16,938 nt of DNA from Verrucomicrobiaceae bacterium (GCA_947372405.1 CANBTO010000037.1:1-16938); one strand, 5' to 3'; shown: positions 8,316-14,460, numbered from the stretch's first letter. The notes: generated by a model from the letters alone, not told the origin. Translations and numbers: made by a program.

Positions 8316-9661
8316 ACGGAGAGATGTTCGGCGGTGACCTGGATGGGCTGGCGGCTGCGGGCGGACGGGTTGACGAGGAAGATGGCAGCCTCGCTCTCGA
8401 ATGCATGACGCGCGTTGCAGTTGAGCGTCGCCTTGCCACGCACGGAGTCGAAGAAGTTCTCAAGGTGCGGCTGGTGGGCCGGCTTGGCGAAACCGCCCGG
8501 CAGGTCGAAGATTTCCGGCGCGGCGGACTCGTAGGAGGCCACGACATCGGCGGAGGGCGGGGGCTTGGGCGGTGCGGGCTTGCGGACGAGCAATCCGCGT
8601 TCCACCAAGCCGTCCCACTGCGGCGCGCTGTCCTCGCGGTAGATCGCGGAGGACGCGGCGATTTCGGCGGTCTTGATGGACGCCTCGGTGCCCATGAAAG
8701 TTTCCCAGAAACCACCGCCGTTGCTGGTGGTGGTGAGCACCTGATAGAACGCGCGCACCTCGCCCTGCGGGGTGTCGTAGTCGAAGATGCACATCACGTT
8801 GTCGAACTGCTCGCGCTGCTTGAAGTAGCTGTTTCCGCCGGAGGCGTAAACGGTCTTGGGAGCGGTGCCGAGGAACCAGTTGAAGATGTCGATCTGGTGG
8901 GCCCCGAGGTCCGAGATCGGACCGCCGGACAGGTCGCGGAAGGTGCGCCAGTTCATGAACTGCTGCATGTCCTTGAAGCCGTATTTCGTCAGGATCGCGG
9001 GATCGAGGGCAAGCTTCTTGTTGAAACCAAGATCCTGGGAGGCTCCGAGCGAGCGGTTCCACTGGGCGTTGGCGTTGGTGATCTGGCCGCAGATCTTGTC
9101 GCCGTTGATCAGGCGGTTGTAGGTGAAGCGGTAGCGCGGGTTGCTGCGCCGCTGGTGGCCGATCTGGCAGAGCTTGCCGGATTTCTCCATGGCGCGGACC
9201 ATGGCGCGCGCGCCGTCGATGGTGTTGGACATCATCTTCTCGCAATACACGTTCAGCCCGGCCTCAAGGCATTTCACCGTGTGCGGCGAGTGCCAGAAAT
9301 CCGGCGTGGCGATGACCACGGCGTCGAGACCCTTCTCGTTGGCCAGCATGTCGTCGATGTCCACATAGGCGTTCGGCTTGGACTTCTGGTGTGCCTCCAC
9401 GGAGCGGACCGCGTTGTTCCGGTTGTAGTCCCAGATGTCGCAGACGGCCTGGAAGTGGAGGCCGGGGATGTTTTTCATGGACTCGAAGAGCACGCGGCCC
9501 TGCTTGCCCTGGCCGATGAGCCCGATGTGGAGCTTGTCCGAGTCGCCGGAGTTGGCGGCGCGGAGGATGTTGGGTGCGCCGAGCACGAGACCGGCGCCGA
9601 TGCCGCCCGCCGTCTTCGTGATGAAATCGCGGCGGCTGAAGTTGGGGATGGAAGGGTTCAT
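8312..9661 (-). CDS. Tat-exported Gfo/Idh/MocA family oxidoreductase
   Basis: A 449-aa NAD(P)-dependent sugar-type oxidoreductase or glycosidase-like enzyme. A twin-arginine signal (SRRDFITK, Arg10-Arg11, then a hydrophobic stretch ending NILRA) sends it folded out of the cytoplasm with its cofactor. The Rossmann motif GLIGQGKQG is at 47-55. IATPDFWHSPHT and CEKMM (Glu141-Lys142, the position of the usual EKP catalytic lysine) follow, then the alpha/beta C-terminal domain with GPISDLGAHQIDIFNWFLG. The family includes exported enzymes that act on amino sugars by an NAD-dependent mechanism (GH109), but I cannot assign a substrate. The ATG at 9661 is preferred: upstream residues (to 9724) would overlap the DoxX gene and bury the Tat signal. 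The gap to DoxX is 4 bp, and the 3' end overlaps the discoidin gene by ATGA. Confidence 0.9.
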   Translation of the reverse strand: MNPSIPNFSRRDFITKTAGGIGAGLVLGAPNILRAANSGDSDKLHIGLIGQGKQGRVLFESMKNIPGLHFQAVCDIWDYNRNNAVRSVEAHQKSKPNAYVDIDDMLANEKGLDAVVIATPDFWHSPHTVKCLEAGLNVYCEKMMSNTIDGARAMVRAMEKSGKLCQIGHQRRSNPRYRFTYNRLINGDKICGQITNANAQWNRSLGASQDLGFNKKLALDPAILTKYGFKDMQQFMNWRTFRDLSGGPISDLGAHQIDIFNWFLGTAPKTVYASGGNSYFKQREQFDNVMCIFDYDTPQGEVRAFYQVLTTTSNGGGFWETFMGTEASIKTAEIAASSAIYREDSAPQWDGLVERGLLVRKPAPPKPPPSADVVASYESAAPEIFDLPGGFAKPAHQPHLENFFDSVRGKATLNCNARHAFESEAAIFLVNPSARSRQPIQVTAEHLSV

Positions 9662-9665
9662 GAGC

Positions 9666-10235
9666 TTACCACTTCTTGAGGATGGCGAGGCGGTTGTGTT
9701 GCGCAAGGGCCAGTGCCATGACAACCAGGATCATGTGAACGCCGAGCCATGACACACCGTCGTCCTGCTTGATGAGAATGAGGCCCCAGGTGAGGCTGAT
9801 GTAGAGCAGACCCAGCAGGAAAAGCGAGGTGCGGTAGGCGAAGCCCACCAAGATCGTGACGCCGAGCACGATCAAGGCCGGGCCGAGCATCGTGTCATAC
9901 ATCGGCAGCGCCCACTTGAGCATCAACGGCTCTCCCTGGAACTTCTTCATCAGGCCTTCCGGCACGCCATGGTAGTTTCCAAAGGCGTATACCTTCGAGG
10001 CGCTCACCGCGCTGAGCCCCTCCGCGTTGGCCACTCCATCCACCTTCACCGCCTCACCGGCGGACTGGACCGCCTTCGAGTATTTCTCGACACCCGTCTG
10101 GATGGCGCGCACGGCGAGCCAGAGGCGCAGCAGCCATGACCCGTAGACGAGGGCCAGCGTGTTGGTGCAGCAGGAGCCACCGGAAGATCCGGCGGAAGAT
10201 TCCTGAGGTTGTTCGGAGCAGCATTCTTTAGACAT
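9666..10235 (-). CDS. DoxX-like integral membrane protein with a double-cysteine N-terminus
   Basis: A 189-aa membrane protein, first gene of the four-gene operon. Four hydrophobic segments are seen at about residues 27-45, 107-127, 131-150 and 160-178, in the arrangement of small DoxX/DoxD-like proteins. A hydrophilic loop of about 60 residues lies between the first and second. The N-terminal tail has two vicinal cysteine pairs (KECCSEQ and GGSCCTN) that could bind metal or take part in redox chemistry. DoxX relatives are often linked to quinone or thiosulfate/redox partners, and the neighbour is an exported NAD-dependent oxidoreductase, so a redox partnership is a reasonable guess. The stop lies 4 bp from the oxidoreductase start. 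The family call is moderate; the membrane topology is well supported. Confidence 0.75.
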   Translation of the reverse strand: MSKECCSEQPQESSAGSSGGSCCTNTLALVYGSWLLRLWLAVRAIQTGVEKYSKAVQSAGEAVKVDGVANAEGLSAVSASKVYAFGNYHGVPEGLMKKFQGEPLMLKWALPMYDTMLGPALIVLGVTILVGFAYRTSLFLLGLLYISLTWGLILIKQDDGVSWLGVHMILVVMALALAQHNRLAILKKW

Positions 10236-10472
10236 GGTTTATCGTTGTCAGGTGGTTGAAGGAGAGCGTTCCCGGAATCAGAAGGAGAATCAAACCCAAA
10301 GGTGGATGGAGCGGATACGAAGGCACGCGCGGGCGGTCTTTCAGCAATTATTCCCGCATCCCGCCACCGGAAAACCATCCATCAAACCATGATTCTTCGT
10401 GGACATGTGCGGAAAAGCCTCACGAATTCTTTTGTGGAGACGACCCCGTGGGTTTATTGCAAACTCATTGCC

Positions 10473-11900
10473 GTGAACCGCAACGTCCGGAACCCATACG
10501 CACGGCGAATCGTCTTCGCCGCGGCGGCCTTTGCGTACCAACTCGCGCTGACCGCCACCGCACAAGACAAGCCCGCCGCGCGGACAGTCGAGGTCTCCCG
10601 CTCGCCGGGAAAACCATGGGGTCCCATGAAAGTCCGCACCCTCGCGGACCTTCCGGCGCTTCCCGCCGACCCCGAGCCCGGCACCTACGGCGGAGTCGGC
10701 GCGGCGGAGCCGAAGCGCGCCACCGGGTTTTTCCACACCCTGCGCATCGACAGCCGATGGTGGCTTATCGACCCCGAAGGCCGTCTCTTCATCCATCGGG
10801 GTGTCTCCTCGGTAAGCGCCATCCCCACCAAGGGCGCGCAGGCATCGCAACTCCAGCGTTTCGGCTCTCCGGACGAATGGGCGAAACAAACCGCTACGTT
10901 GCTCCACGATCATGGTTTCAACGGGCTCGGCGCATGGTCGGACAACACAGCCATCAAGCCCGCCACCTCCCACTTGGCTTACACCAAGCTGTGGAGCTTC
11001 ATGTCCTCGTATGGCAAAAAACGCGGCGGAACCTATCAGAAACCGGGACACACCGGCTATCCGAACGACTGCCCGTTCATCTTCGACCCCGGATTCCCCG
11101 CCTTCTGCAACGAACACGCCAAACAGCTTGCCGCCAACAAGGACGACCCGTGGCTGTTAGGGCACTTCACCGACAACGAACTGCCGTGGAGCTACGCCAT
11201 GCTGGAGAAATACCTCGCGCTTCCCGCCGCCGATCCGGGCCACCTCGCCGCGGACGGCTGGCTGAAACAACGCCATGGCGCGGGCGCTGCCGCCATCACC
11301 ACGCAGGACCGCAAGGACTTCCTCGCCTATGCGGCGGACACCTATTTCTCGGCCGTTGAAAACGCCATCCGCAGGAACGATCCGCACCACCTCATCCTCG
11401 GCGCGCGTTTCCACGGCTCCGCCTACAAGCTCCCCGAACTGTTCCGCGCCGCAGGCCGCCACCTCGATGTCGTCAGCGTGAACTACTACAACGCCTGGAC
11501 GCCCGATCCCGCGCTGCTCGACTCATGGGCGAAGGACTCCGGAAAACCCTTCCTCATCACCGAATGGTATGTCAAGGGCATGGACAGCGGCCTCGCCAAC
11601 ACCGGCGGCGCGGGCTGGCTGGTGAAGACCCAGCAGGACAGGGGTTTGTTCTATCAGAACTTCACGCTCGGCCTGCTGGAGTCCCGCTCCTGCGTGGGCT
11701 GGCACTGGTTCAAGTATGCCGACAACGATCCGGACGACCGCAAGACGGACCCTTCCAACCGCGACTCCAACAAGGGCATCGTCTCGAACCGCTACGTCCC
11801 CTACCAACCGCTGCTCGACTCCATGAACGCGATCAACCGGCACACCTTCGGCCTCATCCGCCGTTTCGACGGATCCGCCCCGCCGTCCCCGGACCGTTAG
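10473..11900 (+). CDS. Exported clan GH-A glycoside hydrolase, agarase-like
   Basis: A 475-aa exported enzyme with a signal peptide (RRIVFAAAAFAYQLALTATA, residues 11-30). The mature protein looks like a (beta/alpha)8 retaining glycosidase: WWLIDPEGRLFIHRG at the barrel entry, HDHGFNGLGAWSD, acid/base candidate Glu236 in LGHFTDNELPW, nucleophile candidate Glu364 in PFLITEWYVKGMDSG, and GWHWFKYADNDPDDR near the end. The DNE plus ITEW layout resembles beta-agarases and related GH-A families, but the exact family and substrate cannot be fixed by eye. The start is uncertain: GTG 10473 leaves a normal signal peptide, while ATG 10389 or 10302 would place 28 or more polar residues before it. A weak TTGTGG-17-TATTGC promoter-like pair lies at 10432-10460. 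The gene is divergent from the oxidoreductase operon, so both may serve the same carbohydrate. Confidence 0.85.
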   Translation: MNRNVRNPYARRIVFAAAAFAYQLALTATAQDKPAARTVEVSRSPGKPWGPMKVRTLADLPALPADPEPGTYGGVGAAEPKRATGFFHTLRIDSRWWLIDPEGRLFIHRGVSSVSAIPTKGAQASQLQRFGSPDEWAKQTATLLHDHGFNGLGAWSDNTAIKPATSHLAYTKLWSFMSSYGKKRGGTYQKPGHTGYPNDCPFIFDPGFPAFCNEHAKQLAANKDDPWLLGHFTDNELPWSYAMLEKYLALPAADPGHLAADGWLKQRHGAGAAAITTQDRKDFLAYAADTYFSAVENAIRRNDPHHLILGARFHGSAYKLPELFRAAGRHLDVVSVNYYNAWTPDPALLDSWAKDSGKPFLITEWYVKGMDSGLANTGGAGWLVKTQQDRGLFYQNFTLGLLESRSCVGWHWFKYADNDPDDRKTDPSNRDSNKGIVSNRYVPYQPLLDSMNAINRHTFGLIRRFDGSAPPSPDR

Positions 11901-11903
11901 ACT

Positions 11904-11917
11904 CTCAACTCTCAACC
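11904..11917. repeat. Short heptamer repeat between the GH stop and the vapC stop
   Basis: Two 7-bp units, ctcaact (11904-11910) and ctcaacc (11911-11917), sit directly after the glycosidase TAG (11898-11900). Read on the minus strand they encode the last residues and the TGA of vapC, so the toxin C-terminus (VES-stop) is made of repeat sequence. Confidence 0.6.
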
Positions 11918-12357
11918 TCCCACTGCGAAAGCAGAAGCAAGTCGAGGCCGTGGGACTCGAAGTTTCGGAAATCCTTGTCCAACGTGACCATCCGCAGCCC
12001 ACCCGTGATGGCGAATGCTGCGAGATACGCGTCCATCCACAGCTTCGGTGAGGAGGCATCGCCATCCGCCAGTTGCCGCCAGACCAAGTCCAGTCCGTGG
12101 GGTTCCGCCTCAAAGCCTGTGGCGTCGTCCGCCATCAATTGGTCGAGCGCGGCCCATGCCTCCCGGTTGGTCAGAGGCACGAAATCCGCTGCGATTTTCT
12201 GTGTCAACAGCCGCAGGAAGGAAATCCGGGTCGTCCGGCAGAACAAGGCTCTATCCACTGCGGTCAGAGCTCCGAACCAAGCCACCGCCAAGGGATGATG
12301 GACATGCTGTTCCACTGCAATGGCCAGAAATACATTGCTGTCGCAGAGGTATCTCAT
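11905..12357 (-). CDS. vapC: VapC-type PIN-domain ribonuclease toxin
   Basis: A 150-aa PIN-domain toxin, expected to be a Mg2+-dependent RNase held inactive by the VapB encoded just upstream. Acidic residues seen: Asp6 in LCDSNVFLAIA, Asp109 in WMDAYLAAFA and Asp127 in VTLDKDF. At the place where a second conserved acidic residue is usual (TTRISFLRLLT), this copy has Arg44. Some VapC subfamilies carry Gln here, so activity is probable but not assured. The ATG overlaps the vapB stop (ATGA), the usual coupling in type II modules. The C-terminal residues and stop come from a heptamer repeat. A 53-bp copy of the region encoding DKDFRNFESHGLDLLLLS lies about 780 bp away at 12711-12763. Confidence 0.9.
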   Translation of the reverse strand: MRYLCDSNVFLAIAVEQHVHHPLAVAWFGALTAVDRALFCRTTRISFLRLLTQKIAADFVPLTNREAWAALDQLMADDATGFEAEPHGLDLVWRQLADGDASSPKLWMDAYLAAFAITGGLRMVTLDKDFRNFESHGLDLLLLSQWEVES

Positions 12358-12608
12358 GCCCCTGGATTTTCCCCTTCCGTTTCCAACTCCAGCAGGCGCT
12401 CTCCGCCGAGTTCGAAGGGCTTGGCCCCCGCCGGGCTCGGAATGATCGGCAGTTTCACCCGGAGGCGGCCGCCTGGGCTAGGCACCGGTGCCGCCAAGCC
12501 ACGGCGAAACACCTCTTCCGCCACATCGCGCAGCTTGCGCCCTTCCCGGACCGCACGGAACTTCATTTCCCGAACCAAATCCTCCGGCAAATCAAGTGTC
12601 GTTTTCAT
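12354..12608 (-). CDS. vapB: VapB-type antitoxin (ribbon-helix-helix-like)
   Basis: An 84-aa antitoxin starting MKTTLDLPEDLVREMKFRAVREGRKLRDVAEEVFRRGL, the beta-strand plus two helices expected of a DNA-binding ribbon-helix-helix domain (about residues 1-40). A proline-rich linker and an acidic C-terminus that would wrap the PIN toxin follow. It normally represses its own operon together with VapC. The start at 12608 is chosen over 12656 because the family begins at the beta-strand and the extra residues encode only an 8-bp tandem repeat. The stop overlaps the vapC start by ATGA. Confidence 0.85.
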   Translation of the reverse strand: MKTTLDLPEDLVREMKFRAVREGRKLRDVAEEVFRRGLAAPVPSPGGRLRVKLPIIPSPAGAKPFELGGERLLELETEGENPGA

Positions 12609-12614
12609 GACTTC

Positions 12615-12638
12615 AGCTTTCCAGCTTTCCAGCTTTCC
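12615..12638. repeat. Three tandem copies of an 8-bp unit upstream of vapB
   Basis: AGCTTTCC occurs three times in a row (12615-12622, 12623-12630, 12631-12638). On the minus strand the unit reads GGAAAGCT, so each copy offers a purine-rich, Shine-Dalgarno-like GGAAAG. The nearest copy is 6 bp from the vapB ATG. Confidence 0.7.
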
Positions 12639-12693
12639 GTCAAGTTGCCACTTCACAGCGTCTTGAGTTCAACGTGCGCACTGAAGGTGCAAT

Positions 12694-12764
12694 CTCCCAC
12701 TGCTCACAGTGAAAGCAGAAGCAAGTCGAGACAGTGGGACTCGAAGTTTCGGGAATCCTTGTCT
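12694..12764 (-). pseudogene. Duplicated 3'-end remnant of vapC
   Basis: Positions 12711-12763 match vapC positions 11926-11978 at 50 of 53 bases, and both copies also carry a ctcccactg block on the same side. In the vapC frame the copy reads DKDSRNFESHCLDLLLLSL then stop: Phe to Ser and Gly to Cys changes are visible. Nothing of the rest of a PIN domain is present upstream. It is a short decayed copy of a toxin C-terminus lying between vapB and the ParE-type toxin gene, left either by a lost second vapC or by copying of a gene end. Confidence 0.75.
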
Positions 12765-12785
12765 GAGGCGAATTGAACCGGTGAA

Positions 12786-13079
12786 TCATTGTCGCCGCAA
12801 TCCGTATCGCGGACTGCGGCGATGATGACGAACCACCATCACCTTGATTCCCCATGGCTTCTCTTCGTAGAGAAAATGGTATGGAAAATCCGGCAGGTTC
12901 GCCCGACGCGCGCATTCACCGAGAGGAGGAAAATGCCGGGGATTGGAAAGGGCCTGCGAAATCGTCCCTAACAGATTATTGAAAAATCGGTCCGCGAGTT
13001 GAGGTCCGGCCTCGCTCTCATAGTGATCAAGAATCTGCCGGACATCCTTAACGGCGGACTTGTGGTAAATCACCTTCAT
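12786..13079 (-). CDS. RelE/ParE superfamily toxin
   Basis: A 97-aa toxin of the RelE/ParE fold. It begins MKVIYHKSAVKDVRQILDHY, has the amphipathic helices AGPQLADRFFNNLLGTISQAL, then the family's core beta-strands: RRANLPDFPYHFLYEE and GIKVMVVRHHRRSPRYGL, with basic residues at the C-terminal edge. The RxxNLPDFPY-FLY form with an HHRRSP ending fits ParE-like members found with TIGR02574-type antitoxins; whether it poisons gyrase or the ribosome cannot be told. Start 13079 is chosen because it overlaps the antitoxin stop (ATGA). One in-frame CTGTTAG encodes Leu-Leu. Confidence 0.88.
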   Translation of the reverse strand: MKVIYHKSAVKDVRQILDHYESEAGPQLADRFFNNLLGTISQALSNPRHFPPLGECARRANLPDFPYHFLYEEKPWGIKVMVVRHHRRSPRYGLRRQ

Positions 13080-13294
13080 GCCGGACGGCCCACAGCTTTG
13101 AGGAACTCTTCGTGAGTGAGGCACACGGACGGATCACGGTCCATTTCCTCGGACCGCCGGAGAGCTTCCGCCAGTCCCTCGTCATCTTCCACCAGCACCC
13201 CGGGCAGTGAATCAAGCAAATCGGCAGCAAGCCTGGCCCTGTCGGATTCCGGTAGCTTGAAAACCAATCTTTCGATTTCTGCGAGCGTGACCAT
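13076..13294 (-). CDS. Addiction-module antitoxin (TIGR02574/PF09720 type)
   Basis: A 72-aa antitoxin paired with the ParE-type toxin. The sequence MVTLAEIERLVFKLPESDRARLAADLLDSL is the typical opening of this family, followed by an acidic middle (VEDDEGLAEALRRSEEMDRDP) and a C-terminal helix. It should bind and neutralise the toxin. Start 13294 matches the family start; ATG 13306 is only four codons further out and is possible. The frame stays open further upstream to 13408 (MKIKVVSFEELQRDKRMAEVLPRQ), but that extension does not belong to the family as I know it. The stop overlaps the toxin ATG by 4 bp. Confidence 0.85.
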   Translation of the reverse strand: MVTLAEIERLVFKLPESDRARLAADLLDSLPGVLVEDDEGLAEALRRSEEMDRDPSVCLTHEEFLKAVGRPA

Positions 13295-13461
13295 ACCGAA
13301 GATCATGGTCCGGGTCTTCGATCCAATCAAGCCGCTTTGTCGCGGCAAAACCTCAGCCATGCGCTTGTCGCGTTGCAACTCCTCGAAGCTGACCACTTTG
13401 ATTTTCACGCTGCCACCCCAGCCGCATTACCCGGACGGTTCAAGCCAACGGTCCAAGCCTC

Positions 13462-13489
13462 TTTTCCACTTCTCACTTCTCACTGAACT
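13462..13489. repeat. Heptamer tandem repeat preceding a REP-like palindrome
   Basis: Units ttttcca, cttctca, cttctca, ctgaact (13462-13489). This array directly precedes the first REP-like palindrome at 13491. It lies in a 450-bp stretch (13295-13747) that otherwise holds only repeats and remnants. Confidence 0.65.
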
Positions 13490-13490
13490 T

Positions 13491-13521
13491 GTCCCGGCAT
13501 AGCCGACAGGCGACGCCGGAC
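13491..13521. repeat. REP-like palindromic element, copy 1
   Basis: A 31-bp element beginning GTCCCGGCATAG and ending GGCGACGCCGGAC. The outer arms GTCC(C)GGC and GCCGGAC pair around an inner GCC/GGC stem. Three more copies lie at 14635-14665, 14701-14731 and 14742-14772 with one to three base differences. Confidence 0.8.
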
Positions 13522-13528
13522 TCAACTT

Positions 13529-13558
13529 GTCCCGGCACAGTCGAAGGCTACGACGGAA
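13529..13558. repeat. Degenerate REP-like element, copy 1b
   Basis: It begins gtcccggcacagtcg, like the intact copies, but its second half (gctacgacggaa) has diverged, so the outer stem is weakened. It lies 8 bp past copy 1 and forms a pair with it. Confidence 0.5.
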
Positions 13559-13580
13559 AGCCTGCCGCGGCGACGGGTAG

Positions 13581-13620
13581 CGCAGCGACGACGGGGCAGC
13601 TCCATCGTCGGAAACAAAGC
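13581..13620. repeat. Duplicated 40-bp block, copy A
   Basis: It matches 14791-14830 at 36 of 40 bases (shared cgacggggcagctccat core). Copy B is the 3' coding end of the 229-aa gene. Here, on the minus strand, the block reads FPTMELPRRR with no intact gene upstream. Both copies lie about 20 bp beyond a REP-like element, so the repeat may really be a composite of about 95 bp. Confidence 0.7.
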
Positions 13621-13747
13621 GCGCGGAAAAGCATGGGATCGCCTGGAATTTCCACTCGTCATCCGGACGCCCACGTGCTCTGTTGCTTTTGTGCCTGGGG
13701 AAAAGTCAACGAAACAGCGGAACGAGGACCGCAAGCAGGAAGCGCGC

Positions 13748-13861
13748 ATGATCCGCGATTTCGCCGACAAACTGATCAAGGACGGCAAGGCCAAGGAGTT
13801 CCTTGTCGAGCACGGGTTTGTGAAGCCAAATGGCGGGCTCACCAAACGCTACGGCGGATGA
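13748..13861 (+). CDS. Small basic protein, putative antitoxin of the ADP-ribosyltransferase-like toxin
   Basis: A 37-aa ORF, MIRDFADKLIKDGKAKEFLV... ending GLTKRYGG. A good Shine-Dalgarno AGGAAG (13737-13742) lies 5 bp before the ATG. The stop overlaps the ATG of the next gene as ATGA, exactly as in the two other toxin-antitoxin pairs nearby. The sequence predicts a helix, then a short turn-rich tail with a GG end. A longer form from GTG 13691 would add 19 charged residues (EKSTKQRNEDRKQEAR). I do not recognise a named family. The small size, coupling and neighbour make an antitoxin or chaperone role the best guess. Confidence 0.6.
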   Translation: MIRDFADKLIKDGKAKEFLVEHGFVKPNGGLTKRYGG

Positions 13862-14460
13862 GGATTCCCGGCTTGATTCTGGGCTATCACGGCTGCGACC
13901 GGGATGTCGCGGAATCCATCCTCGCCGGCCGGAGCGAAGTCCGCTCCAGCGAAAACTCCTACGACTGGCTCGGGGCCGGGGCCTATTTCTGGGAAAACAA
14001 CCCGGCCAGGGCGCTCTCGTGGGCCGCACTGCTGGCCCGTTCCAAGTCCAAAAAAATCAAAACCCCCGCCGTTGTCGGTGCGATCATTGATCCGGGAAAC
14101 TGTTTGGACTTGGCCGAAGAAACGAGCTTGGAACTCTTGAAAGCTGCATTTGAAGGATTCCGGCGCTTGAGCGAAATTTCCGGTGAATCCCTCCCCGTGA
14201 ACGAACCCGGCTACAAGGGCGATGCCGACCTGGTGAAACGCCATTTGGATTGTGCGGTGTTGAACTTTCTCCATGAGACACGCGGAGCCAAGGAACTTCC
14301 CCCGTATCACACGGTTCGAGCTCCTTTCTTCGAAGGCGGAGAGCTCTTTGCCGGATCCAAGCTCTCGGAAAAGTGCCATGTCCAATGGTGTGTCCGTGAT
14401 CCCAAGCTCAGCATCATCGCTTACTTCCGTCCAAGGGACCCGGAGGCAACAGAGGCCTGA
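13858..14460 (+). CDS. Putative ADP-ribosyltransferase-like toxin (PARP/diphtheria-type H-Y pattern)
   Basis: A 200-aa protein. The N-terminus has LGYHGCDRDVAESILAG (His11), then YDWLGAGAYFWENNPARALSWA (Tyr43), the layout of the first two motifs of the H-Y-[E/Q] ADP-ribosyltransferase fold, where His and Tyr hold NAD+. Near the C-terminus, FFEGGELFAGSKLSEKCHVQ followed by WCVRDPKLSIIAYF offers Gln176 or Glu159 as the third-motif residue; which one is not clear. No signal peptide or membrane segment is seen. The ATG at 13858 overlaps the stop of the 37-aa gene; the frame is open back to 13489, but that part runs through REP and duplicated repeats and is not believed. It is embedded in a toxin-antitoxin island, so I infer an intracellular toxin, possibly antiphage. 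The target is unknown. Confidence 0.7.
   Translation: MRIPGLILGYHGCDRDVAESILAGRSEVRSSENSYDWLGAGAYFWENNPARALSWAALLARSKSKKIKTPAVVGAIIDPGNCLDLAEETSLELLKAAFEGFRRLSEISGESLPVNEPGYKGDADLVKRHLDCAVLNFLHETRGAKELPPYHTVRAPFFEGGELFAGSKLSEKCHVQWCVRDPKLSIIAYFRPRDPEATEA

Noticed and set aside
8324..9679. 451-aa plus-strand ORF
   Set aside because: It is the antisense shadow of the Gfo/Idh/MocA gene; its translation is a low-complexity run of V, G, D and H with no domain.
10256..11359. 367-aa plus-strand ORF
   Set aside because: Out-of-frame shadow of the glycosidase, rich in Arg, Pro and His.
13295..13408. N-terminal extension of the addiction antitoxin
   Set aside because: The MKIKVVSFEELQ segment is in frame but is not part of the antitoxin family; 13294 matches the family start.
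13489..13857. N-terminal extension of the ART-like protein back to 13489
   Set aside because: The extension is translated REP and duplicated repeat sequence and overlaps the 37-aa ORF in another frame; ATG 13858 with ATGA coupling is better.
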